Positions 1 through 7,578 of a DNA stretch of 64,000 nt are shown piece by piece. Source of the DNA: Candidatus Poribacteria bacterium (GTDB taxonomy: Bacteria > Poribacteria > WGA-4E > WGA-3G); contig JAJEGI010000005.1 of NCBI GenBank assembly GCA_022819945.1, positions 1 to 64,000 on the forward strand, read 5' to 3'. The notes beneath the pieces were generated by a model. That model did no database searches and was not told the origin of the DNA. It saw nothing but the letters and a program-made list of their open reading frames with translations. A program made the translations under genes and the position numbers. How positions within the stretch are numbered: position 1 is the stretch's first letter; every line of letters begins with the position of its first letter.

Positions 1-1
1 A

Positions 2-193
2 GCACTCAATTCTGCAGAGGAGATGTATGGTACCGAACGCCTGAAGTCTGTGATTGCCGAAGCACCACAAGATCTGAGTGCGGAAGAGTTGATTGCGTAT
101 ATCTTCAAGGATATTCAGGAGTTTGTGCAGACGGCTGAGCAATACGATGATATTACAATCGTTGTCGTCAGACACCAACCAATAACGCAATAG
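2..193 (+). CDS. PP2C/SpoIIE-type serine phosphatase, C-terminal end (5' partial)
   Basis: Only the last 63 residues lie in the window; the gene enters from the left. The end reads SAEEMYGTERL...DDITIVVVR, which is the terminal part of the PP2C-like SpoIIE/RsbU phosphatase domain: 'YGxERL' is the late helix and the 'DDITxVVV' strand carries a metal-binding Asp. Such enzymes dephosphorylate anti-sigma-factor antagonists or act as response-regulator outputs. The sensory part is not visible, so the partner is unknown. The stop is TAG at 191-193. Confidence 0.8.
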   Translation, partial: ALNSAEEMYGTERLKSVIAEAPQDLSAEELIAYIFKDIQEFVQTAEQYDDITIVVVRHQPITQ

Positions 194-238
194 AAATTAA
201 ATTGATAGGAGACAGGCACGCCTTATAGGAAATACCTA

Positions 239-1561
239 ATGATAAACGTCGCTGTTTGCAATCCGTTGCTAAGAACCCCGCTCTCCCTTATCGTTGACGA
301 TTCGTGTCCAGTCATCAATCTCACCTACTACTGGATACACCAACGACACGCATGGAAAACACAACATCAGCCAGGCGTGCCACCTGACCGTTGGGAAGGG
401 AACGCCTCGCAACTCAAAAAGATACCACCAACGATCCCCGCAGATTTCGCAGCAGAATGGGCGGAATGGTGTTGGGAGAACGGTGTGAAAGGTAAATTCA
501 GTCTTATTCCCTATCCTGCAGGAATCGGACGCGTTGATGAAGGGTTTCCCGCCGAAGTTGGAGGGAAAAGTTTGACACTGGAGTATCAGGCATGGATGCG
601 AGTTTACCGCGAACTTATCTGGCCCAGTTTCGATTTGACACCGGAGATGCTCACGCATACGGCTGTCGTTGATCTTGACACATTCACGCTCACCGAGGAA
701 TGGGAGCAGGTTGAGTGGGTGGATCCGCCTGTTGATGATAGACTCACGGACTACATCATCACAGCAATGGAAATGCTCAATAATGTCGGTATCCCGTGTG
801 AAGGCGTGACCAGTCCAGGTGCCTTTGGAAAACGCCAAGAGGCAGCGTATGCGAAAGCCGTGCTAACCGCCTCTCAGCATGTCAATAACGATCCGCGTCC
901 CTTCTACTTCCTTTGGCTCAAACACGATGAACTCCCGGATGTACCGATCTGGTATGCTGAAAAGGAGAACGGAATCGCAATTGCCAGTATTGTCGCTTGT
1001 GCGGGTGACTGGTTCGGTGGATGGACAGGCTACGATTTAGGAGATGCTGACCGCTTTATCACAGCGGATTTACAAGGTGGTCGCTTGCCACCGATTCTTG
1101 AAAAGGAGCTCCCGTGTGTCCTCGTCGGACATTGGCCCGGGTTCTATTTCAACGGCGAAAAATTGGGGTTTGATGTGTTGAAAACCGTCAAGTCGCGCCT
1201 TAACAATTATGATCCAGATGGCACCAAAACACTCTGGATGAAGACCTCGGAAATTGGACACTACTGGATGGCACGCGAGCTCACAAATATCTCAGTTTCG
1301 GAACGAGATGCTTCTTGCCCGCCTGAGAAGGGCGATAGGGGGGTTGTGCAAAAGATTACCCTGTCTACCCAGTTCCCGACAGCAAACTTTACACTCGTCA
1401 TTGATGCCCCGGTCCGCCATGTTCAGGTCAACGGATGGGACCTCCGCGAAGTGTATTCCCGACGCGATTTTCAGAGCAATACATTTCTTGTTGAAGGGAA
1501 ACAGACTTTCATTGCGTTCGATTTAGAAGTTGGGGACACAATTCTTGAATTGGTTACATAA
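239..1561 (+). CDS. Uncharacterised protein, possibly deacetylase-like barrel
   Basis: This is a 440-residue soluble protein without signal peptide or membrane segment. Near the N-terminus it has a hydrophobic strand followed by VDDSCP, and around residues 65-100 a segment reading FAAEWAEWCWENGVKGKFSLIPYP. A strand-DD motif followed by a helix and a 'GVKGxFS' strand resembles the start of polysaccharide-deacetylase/GH57-like (beta/alpha) barrels, but I cannot trace the later metal-binding histidines. The last 90 residues look like a beta domain (ITLSTQFPTANFTLVIDAP). Reading it as a carbohydrate-active barrel is inference; the exact function is unknown. The gene stands alone, 45 bp after the phosphatase. 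Confidence 0.6.
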   Translation: MINVAVCNPLLRTPLSLIVDDSCPVINLTYYWIHQRHAWKTQHQPGVPPDRWEGNASQLKKIPPTIPADFAAEWAEWCWENGVKGKFSLIPYPAGIGRVDEGFPAEVGGKSLTLEYQAWMRVYRELIWPSFDLTPEMLTHTAVVDLDTFTLTEEWEQVEWVDPPVDDRLTDYIITAMEMLNNVGIPCEGVTSPGAFGKRQEAAYAKAVLTASQHVNNDPRPFYFLWLKHDELPDVPIWYAEKENGIAIASIVACAGDWFGGWTGYDLGDADRFITADLQGGRLPPILEKELPCVLVGHWPGFYFNGEKLGFDVLKTVKSRLNNYDPDGTKTLWMKTSEIGHYWMARELTNISVSERDASCPPEKGDRGVVQKITLSTQFPTANFTLVIDAPVRHVQVNGWDLREVYSRRDFQSNTFLVEGKQTFIAFDLEVGDTILELVT

Positions 1562-1609
1562 ATATAGTAGAATCCGAAAATATGTTTCCACTTCGTGGTA
1601 GATCCCGAC

Positions 1610-1690
1610 ATTATACCTTCGTAGGGGGTTTTTGCTTGGGTGCTTCTTATAGGGTTGCCCAGTCCGTACGATCCTGCCCGCGTGTGCAAA
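1610..1690. repeat. Dispersed repeat fragment (GTTTTTGCTTGGGTG family)
   Basis: The word TTTTTGCTTGGGTGCTTCTT at about 1628-1647 recurs with small changes near 10832-10857 and 32602-32622, each time in noncoding sequence next to other repeat fragments. I see no coding potential here. The gap 1562-1788 otherwise shows nothing recognisable. Confidence 0.5.
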
Positions 1691-1788
1691 TAATTATGGG
1701 ATTTACTATAAGATCAAAAGAATAACTGTAAGTCTTCCACCCTTCCAGTCTTCCGTATTTCCCACCTCTTCTTCCACACTTTCCGCGT

Positions 1789-2538
1789 TTACGGTATGAG
1801 AATACGTCCGCCACTGGCAATAACAGTTGACCCCGTCATATAACTCGATTCCTCGCTTAAGAGGAAGGCTATCACATCTGCCATCTCTTCAGGTTCACCG
1901 AACCTACCGAGCGGTGTCGTTGAACGCAGCTGCGCTGCCATCTCTGTTGAAACTTCACCCAACATATCTGTGGCAATCGCACCGGGCGCGACGGAGTTGA
2001 TACGAATGTTGTGTGCCGCAAGCGGGCCACAACACGATTTCGTCAGCGAGATAACCCCGGCTTTCGCCGCCGCATAAGGCAGCTGATTCGGGCGGACTGC
2101 CAACGCAGCAATCGACGATACATTAACAATACGTCCGAATTGCCTTTCAATCATCCCTTGCTTAACTGCCCACAACACATTGAAAGGACCCGTCAGGTTA
2201 ACCGCGACGATCCGATCCCAATGTTCGGGGGTCAGTTCTTCAAACGTCATATCACCGACATCACCAGCATTGTTCACCAACAATTCTATTGGACCCAGTG
2301 CTTCCGTCACCGTCGCCACCATTCTGTTCACGGCATCTCTATCGGCAATATCGGCTTGCACAGGTATCGCTTTCTGTCCCATATTATGAATCTGTTCACA
2401 GACCGCTTCCGCTTTATCAATCGCTCGGGAATAATGTACAGCGACGGCCGCGCCTTCACCCGCAAGTTTGAGCGCAGTTGCCTTTCCGATACCACGGCTC
2501 CCACCAGTTACCAATGCAATCCTTCCCTGAAATTTCAT
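1789..2538 (-). CDS. SDR-family oxidoreductase (FabG-like)
   Basis: A classical short-chain dehydrogenase/reductase of about 249 residues, the usual family length. The Rossmann motif TGGSRGIG lies at residues 11-18, followed by the NNAG motif, the catalytic Ser in NVSSIAAL and the YxxxK motif as YAAAK. It probably uses NADP(H); substrate unknown. The start is placed at 2538 (MKFQG) because a GAGGGAAG ribosome site sits just upstream and the longer version would run into the aldo/keto reductase gene. It begins 11 nt after that gene's stop, so the two are almost certainly co-transcribed. The final GGRILIP replaces the usual FabG tail, so it need not be a fatty-acid enzyme. Confidence 0.9.
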   Translation of the reverse strand: MKFQGRIALVTGGSRGIGKATALKLAGEGAAVAVHYSRAIDKAEAVCEQIHNMGQKAIPVQADIADRDAVNRMVATVTEALGPIELLVNNAGDVGDMTFEELTPEHWDRIVAVNLTGPFNVLWAVKQGMIERQFGRIVNVSSIAALAVRPNQLPYAAAKAGVISLTKSCCGPLAAHNIRINSVAPGAIATDMLGEVSTEMAAQLRSTTPLGRFGEPEEMADVIAFLLSEESSYMTGSTVIASGGRILIP

Positions 2539-2549
2539 TAAGCTTCCCT

Positions 2550-3452
2550 CTACAAAAATTCTTTTAGTTGTTCCCACACATCATCAGGGACAGGTGTCGT
2601 AGCAGCAGCGAAATTCTGCGCTACCTCTTCTGCATTCTTAGAACCCGTCAGACTCATTGCAATCCTCGGTTGACGAAAACAGAATTGAATCGCAAGGTTC
2701 AGTAGATTCAGATTATTATCGTTTGCCCACTGCCAGAGTTGATACGCCTTTTCGCCTTCAGAATTGCTTATGTGGTCACTTTTCGCTGACACATCCGGCT
2801 CAACACCAGAGAGCAGCCCCATCGCAATAGGACTCCCGTTAATAATCCCGATGTCATTTTCAACAGCAAGCGGTATCAACCACTCGTTTGCGGTTTGGCT
2901 CAGGAGCGTGTAATCCAAGTACGTTAGGATCACATCAACGACACCGGTTTCGATGGCAATTTTATGGAATTCGTGTTGCCGGACCCCAAGTCCGATAAAC
3001 TTAATCAGGCCTTCCTCGCGCATCCGCTGCAGTTCATCCAACGCGCCACCTTTTGCGACGACAGGGTCCATGCTATCCGGATCATGCACTAAGCAGACAT
3101 CGAGGTAATCTGTACCCAACAGTCTCAGACTGTTTTCGACACTTCGGCGCGTGCCTGCCGCACTAAAATCGCCGCGCCATTCAGGATGCGTGCCTGTTTT
3201 TGTGGCGAGATAAATCTTCTCACGCCACCCATCGGCGAGCGCGAGACCTACCCGTCTTTCGCTCTCACCGTAGAGGGGTGCGGTGTCCAGATAATTGATT
3301 CCCAAATCAATCGCTCGGTGCACCGCCTCAATGGCTTCATCGTCAGTAACATCGCCTCTACCGAGCCCCGCGCCTCCCATACCGAGACACGTAACCTCTA
3401 ATTCTGTGCGTCCTAACCGCCGCCGAGGCAACGGATTCGTTTGTGTTGACAT
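2550..3452 (-). CDS. Aldo/keto reductase
   Basis: A 300-residue AKR-superfamily NADPH-dependent reductase. The catalytic tetrad is visible: Asp56 and Tyr61 in LDTAPLYGESE, Lys85 in YLATKTG and His123 in CLVHDPD. The N-terminus RRLGRTELEVTCLGMGGAGL is typical of the L-fucose/D-threo-aldose dehydrogenase branch. It sits between the HEPN/MNT pair (32 nt upstream) and the SDR gene (11 nt downstream) on the same strand. Together with the sugar isomerase further upstream this suggests a sugar or polyol catabolic operon; that link is inference from order. Confidence 0.92.
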   Translation of the reverse strand: MSTQTNPLPRRRLGRTELEVTCLGMGGAGLGRGDVTDDEAIEAVHRAIDLGINYLDTAPLYGESERRVGLALADGWREKIYLATKTGTHPEWRGDFSAAGTRRSVENSLRLLGTDYLDVCLVHDPDSMDPVVAKGGALDELQRMREEGLIKFIGLGVRQHEFHKIAIETGVVDVILTYLDYTLLSQTANEWLIPLAVENDIGIINGSPIAMGLLSGVEPDVSAKSDHISNSEGEKAYQLWQWANDNNLNLLNLAIQFCFRQPRIAMSLTGSKNAEEVAQNFAAATTPVPDDVWEQLKEFL

Positions 3453-3484
3453 AATCTCGCCTTCCTTAAGCGTAGGCTATAAAA

Positions 3485-3829
3485 TTACTCGCTTTTCTCG
3501 TTGAGAATCTGTTGGATTTCTGTCTTCAAAATCGGAATATTTGATTGCACCACACCCCAGACAATCTCAAGATTGACATCAAAATATTTGTGAATGAGGA
3601 TGTCTCTCAACCCGGCAATCTTCCGCCATTCAACACTTGGATACTTTTCTCGAACGAAATCAGGCACCTGTTTAACGGCTTCACCAATGACTTCAAGATT
3701 TCGGATGACCGCGTCAATCCGCATCCGATCCGCTTCAAAGGTCTCGCGTGTGACATCCTGTACGTACGCTTGAATCCTATCTATTGCCTCTAATATATCC
3801 TCAAGATAGATGTCAAAGTCCTGCGACAT
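3485..3829 (-). CDS. HEPN-domain ribonuclease toxin, HepT-like (DUF86)
   Basis: About 114 residues, all-helical, with the HEPN signature R-x4-H-x-Y seen as RDILIHKY near the C-terminus. HepT-type proteins are RNases neutralised when the partner MNT protein AMPylates the tyrosine of this motif. The start is set at MSQDFDIY (3829), which overlaps the 3' end of the MNT gene by 17 nt; the longer upstream reading is only the shadow of that gene. The overlap and order (antitoxin first) match the HepT/MntA type VII arrangement. The RX4HXY residues are intact, so the toxin should be active. Confidence 0.9.
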   Translation of the reverse strand: MSQDFDIYLEDILEAIDRIQAYVQDVTRETFEADRMRIDAVIRNLEVIGEAVKQVPDFVREKYPSVEWRKIAGLRDILIHKYFDVNLEIVWGVVQSNIPILKTEIQQILNEKSE

Positions 3830-4130
3830 ACTCAACTTCCTTTTCGATACGCGGCCGCAAGCGTGATTTGAGCGAATCAGCGATGACGAGGTCGATCTTC
3901 TTCTGAAATAGATCCTCGAGAAAAATACGGAGCTCCATATACCGGTCAAATGACACTTCCTCAAGTTCTACAAGTAGATCGATGTCGCTCTCGCTATGAG
4001 CGGTGTCTCTAACATAGGATCCGAAAAGCCCAAGGCGTTTCACACCGTAGGTTCTCAGCGCGTTCTGGTGGTTGAGAAGGGTCTGTTTAATCTCGCTTTT
4101 GGTAAAAATTGCTGTGTTCATGTTGTGCAT
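3813..4130 (-). CDS. Minimal nucleotidyltransferase antitoxin, MntA-like
   Basis: A 105-residue protein of the minimal nucleotidyltransferase family. The key motif GSYVRDTAHSESDIDLLVEL has GS followed by a DxD pair (D-I-D), the usual metal and ATP site. In type VII toxin-antitoxin pairs this protein AMPylates the HEPN toxin. ATG at 4130 and the internal ATG at 4121 (MNTAIF) are both possible starts. It lies 35 nt after the cupin gene and overlaps the HEPN gene by 17 nt. Confidence 0.9.
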   Translation of the reverse strand: MHNMNTAIFTKSEIKQTLLNHQNALRTYGVKRLGLFGSYVRDTAHSESDIDLLVELEEVSFDRYMELRIFLEDLFQKKIDLVIADSLKSRLRPRIEKEVEYVAGL

Positions 4131-4165
4131 TCCGTGTTACGGTACAATGAGAGATGCCTACAACT

Positions 4166-4540
4166 TCATACCGATGCGAATTCTCGGTGCAAATGCCCGC
4201 GGCGGGCATCAGAGGGTATCATGCTCACCCATTGCACCCCTTTAACAACATCATCAGGGGTGTGTCCATGCTCAACACCTTTCGGCGTGACAACTAAATC
4301 CCCAGGACCGATACGATAAGATTCGGATTGACCATCCGCCGTGCGCAATGTCACGGTTGTCGTGCCTTCCGTGAAATACCAATACTCATCGAAATCGTGG
4401 TAGTGAAGTTCGGTCGGGTTTTCTTTGGAAACAGCGAAGGCACCGATCGTCGTCATATCTGGGGTATCCAAAGCTTCTCCGAGCACGTCACCGATGCGTT
4501 CCCCTTCACTCAGTCGAATAACGCAAAGATTCGTATCCAT
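4166..4540 (-). CDS. Small cupin-domain protein
   Basis: A 124-residue single-domain cupin. Motif 1 is visible as HYHDFDEYWYFTEG (two His and a Glu for metal) and motif 2 as GDLVVTPKGVEHGH, so a metal site is plausible. Such proteins bind or isomerise small carbohydrates or act as auxiliary sensors; the substrate is not deducible. Its start codon overlaps the stop of the sugar isomerase by one base (TAATG), which implies translational coupling and a joint role. Confidence 0.88.
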   Translation of the reverse strand: MDTNLCVIRLSEGERIGDVLGEALDTPDMTTIGAFAVSKENPTELHYHDFDEYWYFTEGTTTVTLRTADGQSESYRIGPGDLVVTPKGVEHGHTPDDVVKGVQWVSMIPSDARRGHLHREFASV

Positions 4541-5301
4541 TAGATAACTCCAATATCTTTCAGGTGTTGCAGCGAATCTGCCACGCGTGCCTGAACACCT
4601 GCTTCGTCAAGGGTTTCACCTTCGATACCCTCTAATTCCATAGTGAACGGACCGTAGAAACCGGCATCATTCAACGTCTGGAAAACCGCTTTGAAATCAA
4701 CCACGCCTTCACCGAGTGCCGGGAAATGCCACGTCCGATAGCCACCATTTGTATCCTTGAGGTGAACCGCACCAACGTGTGGAATAACTTTCTGAACCTC
4801 GCCAACAGCCGTCACATTATGGTTATAATAATAGACGTTACCCGTGTCGAAATTGACACAGATGTTCGGGTGATTCACGGCTTGCATCGTCTCAAGTGCG
4901 ATGTCGCCGTTGTGTATCAAATCCGGGTGTGTTTCCAAGCACACCTTAATACCAGATGGCGCGGCATTCTCTCCGATAGCACGGAGCCTGTCGTAGACGG
5001 CGTTCCTGTCCGTGTCACCGGCATGAACACTTGCAAAGATGATCTTCACACCCATTTGATCGGCAATCTCCAGCGTCGATTGGAAGTCTGAGACAACCGT
5101 TTCGGACTGAATATCACAACGCCCTAAAAGGCTCGTGGCGGTGAGTCCGTATGCGTTCAAATTTGACTGAACTTCGTTGACAGATTCCGCCGAAGGTACA
5201 CCGATTTCTACGTTCGTCAATCCGATTTCTGCTAAATGCGTATAAGCACCGGCACCAAACTGTCGATAACTGCCTAAGTTACATGCAATAATATTTTTCA
5301 T
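4540..5301 (-). CDS. Sugar phosphate isomerase/epimerase (xylose-isomerase-like TIM barrel)
   Basis: About 253 residues of the AP-endonuclease-2/xylose-isomerase-like barrel family. Visible strands and metal ligands include KVCLETHPDLIHN, NICVNFDTGNVYYYN and GAVHLKDTNG, with TMELEG near the end, the standard Glu/Asp/His/Glu set. Family members interconvert keto and aldo sugars or inositol derivatives; the substrate is not determined. I start it at MKNIIAC (5301). The right end of the IsrB element lies only about 20 bp upstream, so the native promoter of this gene has probably been displaced. Confidence 0.85.
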   Translation of the reverse strand: MKNIIACNLGSYRQFGAGAYTHLAEIGLTNVEIGVPSAESVNEVQSNLNAYGLTATSLLGRCDIQSETVVSDFQSTLEIADQMGVKIIFASVHAGDTDRNAVYDRLRAIGENAAPSGIKVCLETHPDLIHNGDIALETMQAVNHPNICVNFDTGNVYYYNHNVTAVGEVQKVIPHVGAVHLKDTNGGYRTWHFPALGEGVVDFKAVFQTLNDAGFYGPFTMELEGIEGETLDEAGVQARVADSLQHLKDIGVI

Positions 5302-5331
5302 CATTATCTTCGGCAAGGGGACACCATTGCT

Positions 5332-6360
5332 TTAGCATGGTGGGGAATTGCCGTCCTTATATCTAAAGTTAAGTTTGCGTAAAACACGATATGTGCCTTG
5401 TTTCGCATTTCTAACAACACGTTTGGCACTGCCTAACTCACTTAGATTGAGTCCCGATTTATCAAATCCCGTCACTCTAAGGAGACCATGTTTTACGTGT
5501 TTGACTAATGTATTCTTAGGGATGCCCAAGCACACTGTGCCACCATATCTCGGTCTTTTCCCACCTTTCTGTGGGTTCTGTCTATGGAGTTCACGCCGGC
5601 GTATCGGGATAGGGGCTACGCAGAAAATATCTGTGTTATCGGGTATACTTTGACCCCCAACCGTGTGATAAGCGAGACACCAAGAATCTACACAATGTGC
5701 GTCAAAAGTCTCCGATAGTTTCTTTGACGACTTCTTTAGTCCGAGTCTATCACGTATCTCTTTTGTTTCCCACCCTTGAAGGGTGAACAACTCCCATCGC
5801 TTTGAAACTTCAGAATAGAACCATTGCTTACCGACTTCAAGTGGACTAAAAGACTGATTCCATTTCTTAGCACGCTGTATCGTCCTCGCTTTAATATCCT
5901 CTACACATACATAGTTGATTGGATAGAGTTTAGACAACCAATCAAGTATTCTTAGTTTCCAATCCCACCTTGCACGCGTGCCTGCGGGAATCCGTTCTCT
6001 ATTCGCGAGGCGATTAGTGCGGTTTTTGCGGTTCGGACACTTCCTGGACCTTCTGCCTCGCCGCAACTCACGACGCTTTTCAACTTTCTTACCGATTGTG
6101 TTGTGTGCGTCCGCCTGAATATTGAGATAAGTATGTGCTTTAGACTTGACGGTAAATCCTTCTTTTTTGCTACCAGGGTCTACACCGACTACAATCTCTT
6201 GCTTGTAGCGACCCGATGCCTCCCGATTAAGTCTAATGCAGAAGATACCGTTGTCCCAATAAGGTGTTGCATCTCTACATTTTATCATCATGCCCGCCCG
6301 CGTGGGTGTGGTTGGCATGAGTTTCTCACCCTCTTTGCTTTTGACAGGAACGAAGTTCAT
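5332..6360 (-). CDS. isrB: IsrB-type RNA-guided nuclease (IscB relative without HNH)
   Basis: A 342-residue protein with the domain order of IscB-family ancestors of Cas9. A PLMP-like motif (KLMPTTPTR, residues 13-21) comes first, then RuvC-I (VVGVDPGSK, Asp61), an arginine-rich bridge helix (residues 91-121, the RRXRR feature), RuvC-II (VCVEDI, Glu154) and RuvC-III (DAHCVDS, His222/Asp225). Only about 65 residues separate RuvC-II from RuvC-III and contain no HNH motif, so it matches IsrB (about 350 residues, RNA-guided nickase) rather than IscB. All catalytic acids are present, so it is predicted active. The start ATG at 6360 follows AAAGGGAA. Confidence 0.85.
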   Translation of the reverse strand: MNFVPVKSKEGEKLMPTTPTRAGMMIKCRDATPYWDNGIFCIRLNREASGRYKQEIVVGVDPGSKKEGFTVKSKAHTYLNIQADAHNTIGKKVEKRRELRRGRRSRKCPNRKNRTNRLANRERIPAGTRARWDWKLRILDWLSKLYPINYVCVEDIKARTIQRAKKWNQSFSPLEVGKQWFYSEVSKRWELFTLQGWETKEIRDRLGLKKSSKKLSETFDAHCVDSWCLAYHTVGGQSIPDNTDIFCVAPIPIRRRELHRQNPQKGGKRPRYGGTVCLGIPKNTLVKHVKHGLLRVTGFDKSGLNLSELGSAKRVVRNAKQGTYRVLRKLNFRYKDGNSPPC

Positions 6361-6556
6361 CGTAAATTCCCTTTCGGGTTATATGTTGCCCCTTCCAGAT
6401 CACAGTCGCAGAGTGGAATCAGACGAGGGGAGTATCCGAAACATCGTGTGAGCTGCCACGCTCAGGGACCGCGATATATTACTGTAGTCACTGGTTTAAC
6501 TTGTAGAGTGAACGCTTGGCATGCGCTTCGCACAAGCCCCGTCCTTTAAGGCGGGG
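6361..6556 (-). ncRNA. Omega RNA / HEARO-type RNA of the IsrB element
   Basis: The noncoding leader of isrB begins, on the minus strand, with the stem-loop CCCCGCCTTAAAGGACGGGG followed by CTTGTGCGAAGCGCATGCC, which I recognise as the characteristic start of HEARO RNAs. It runs about 195 nt to the isrB start and may extend into the gene. In IscB/IsrB systems the guide is the roughly 16-20 nt 5' of the scaffold, here supplied by the flank at about 6557-6576 (the end of the batA-like gene). Structure and ends are inferred by eye. Confidence 0.7.
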
Positions 6557-6565
6557 TCACTGACT

Positions 6566-7573
6566 CTACGGAATTTTTCGTAGTACTGTGTTACTCAATA
6601 GAATCTCAATCCCTAACAGTAGCACTGCAGGTATTAAGAAATATCCCATCAACTCTTTCCGAACGATAGCGTTAATTACCTCGAACTGCGTTTTTTCAAA
6701 ACGATCAATTTCTGCATAGATCTGTTTTAGTGATTGTCCATCTGTCGCGCGAAAATAGCGTCCTCCTGTCGTCTGGGCGATCTGCTTTAGGGTGTCCTCG
6801 TCAAGATAGGTGAGCACCTCTCGGTATCGTTTGCCGAACGTTATATCTGCATAAGGAATACGCGCCCCACCCTCTCTTCCCATGCCAATGGTATAAACCT
6901 TAATTCCGTGGGAGTGTGCCAGAGATGCTGCTGCGCCTGGACTGATACTGCCAGCGTTGTTTTCACCATCGGTCAGCAGGATAACAACCTTCGATTTTGA
7001 TTCCGAGGCGCGTAAGCGTTGCGTAGCAGTCGTAAGCGCGTCACCGATGGCTGTGCCGTCTTCCAACTGCCCAATCTCTACGTCGCCGAGCAATTCTGCT
7101 AACACCGAATAATCCAATGTCAAAGGGCAGAGCGTAAAACTTTCACCTGCAAAGACAACTAAACCGATACGATCATTTTCGCGATCCATCAGGAAATCCT
7201 TGACAACCGATTTAGCGGTTTGGATACGATTTGTCCCCTCGAAATCCTCTGCCCGCATACTCTCCGAGATATCAAGGACTAAGAGGATATCAATCCCCTT
7301 CGCTGATTGATGTTCACGACTTTGCGAGAGTTGGGGACGGGCGAGGGTGACAACGAGAAGGGCAAGGACAACGAATCTCAGGACTTTCAGTATAGGCAAT
7401 GCTCTAATCGAGAGCGTTTCTCGCATCTGCTGAACGCTTCCTGCAAAACCGTGGTTAAAATCAGAAAAACGCACAACCGGTGTGATTGTCCTTTTGTGCA
7501 GCCAACGAGAAGCAATTATCAGCAGCGGTACTGCGATCAGTAGAATCAAGAAAAGCGGAGATGCCAGTTGCAT
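6566..7573 (-). CDS. BatA-like VWA-domain membrane protein
   Basis: About 335 residues. An N-terminal membrane helix (PLFLILLIAVPLLIIAS) and a second around residues 60-80 precede a von Willebrand A domain whose MIDAS motif is DISES (Asp101, Ser103, Ser105), with later TDGEN and the conserved Thr region. A third hydrophobic helix at the C-terminus ends LRKIP. This is the BatA (aerotolerance) layout. The start is set at MQLASP (7573), five bases after the stop of the preceding gene; the longer frame upstream overlaps that gene. The IsrB element begins about ten bases after its stop. Confidence 0.88.
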   Translation of the reverse strand: MQLASPLFLILLIAVPLLIIASRWLHKRTITPVVRFSDFNHGFAGSVQQMRETLSIRALPILKVLRFVVLALLVVTLARPQLSQSREHQSAKGIDILLVLDISESMRAEDFEGTNRIQTAKSVVKDFLMDRENDRIGLVVFAGESFTLCPLTLDYSVLAELLGDVEIGQLEDGTAIGDALTTATQRLRASESKSKVVILLTDGENNAGSISPGAAASLAHSHGIKVYTIGMGREGGARIPYADITFGKRYREVLTYLDEDTLKQIAQTTGGRYFRATDGQSLKQIYAEIDRFEKTQFEVINAIVRKELMGYFLIPAVLLLGIEILLSNTVLRKIP

Positions 7574-7578
7574 ACGCA

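Larger units (their letters stand above)
5322..6556 (-). mobile_element. Non-autonomous IS200/IS605-like element carrying isrB and omega RNA
   Basis: The element is bounded on the left-end side by the hairpin CCCCG...CGGGG at 6537-6556 and on the right-end side by a hairpin CACCAT...ATGGTG at 5322-5342. Between them lie only the IsrB gene and its RNA leader. No TnpA (Y1 transposase) is present, so movement would need a helper in trans. The stop codon of isrB (5332-5334) falls inside the loop of the right-end hairpin, as is common in these compact elements. It separates a batA-like gene, whose stop is at 6566, from the sugar isomerase. Exact ends are inferred from the hairpins. Confidence 0.75.
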
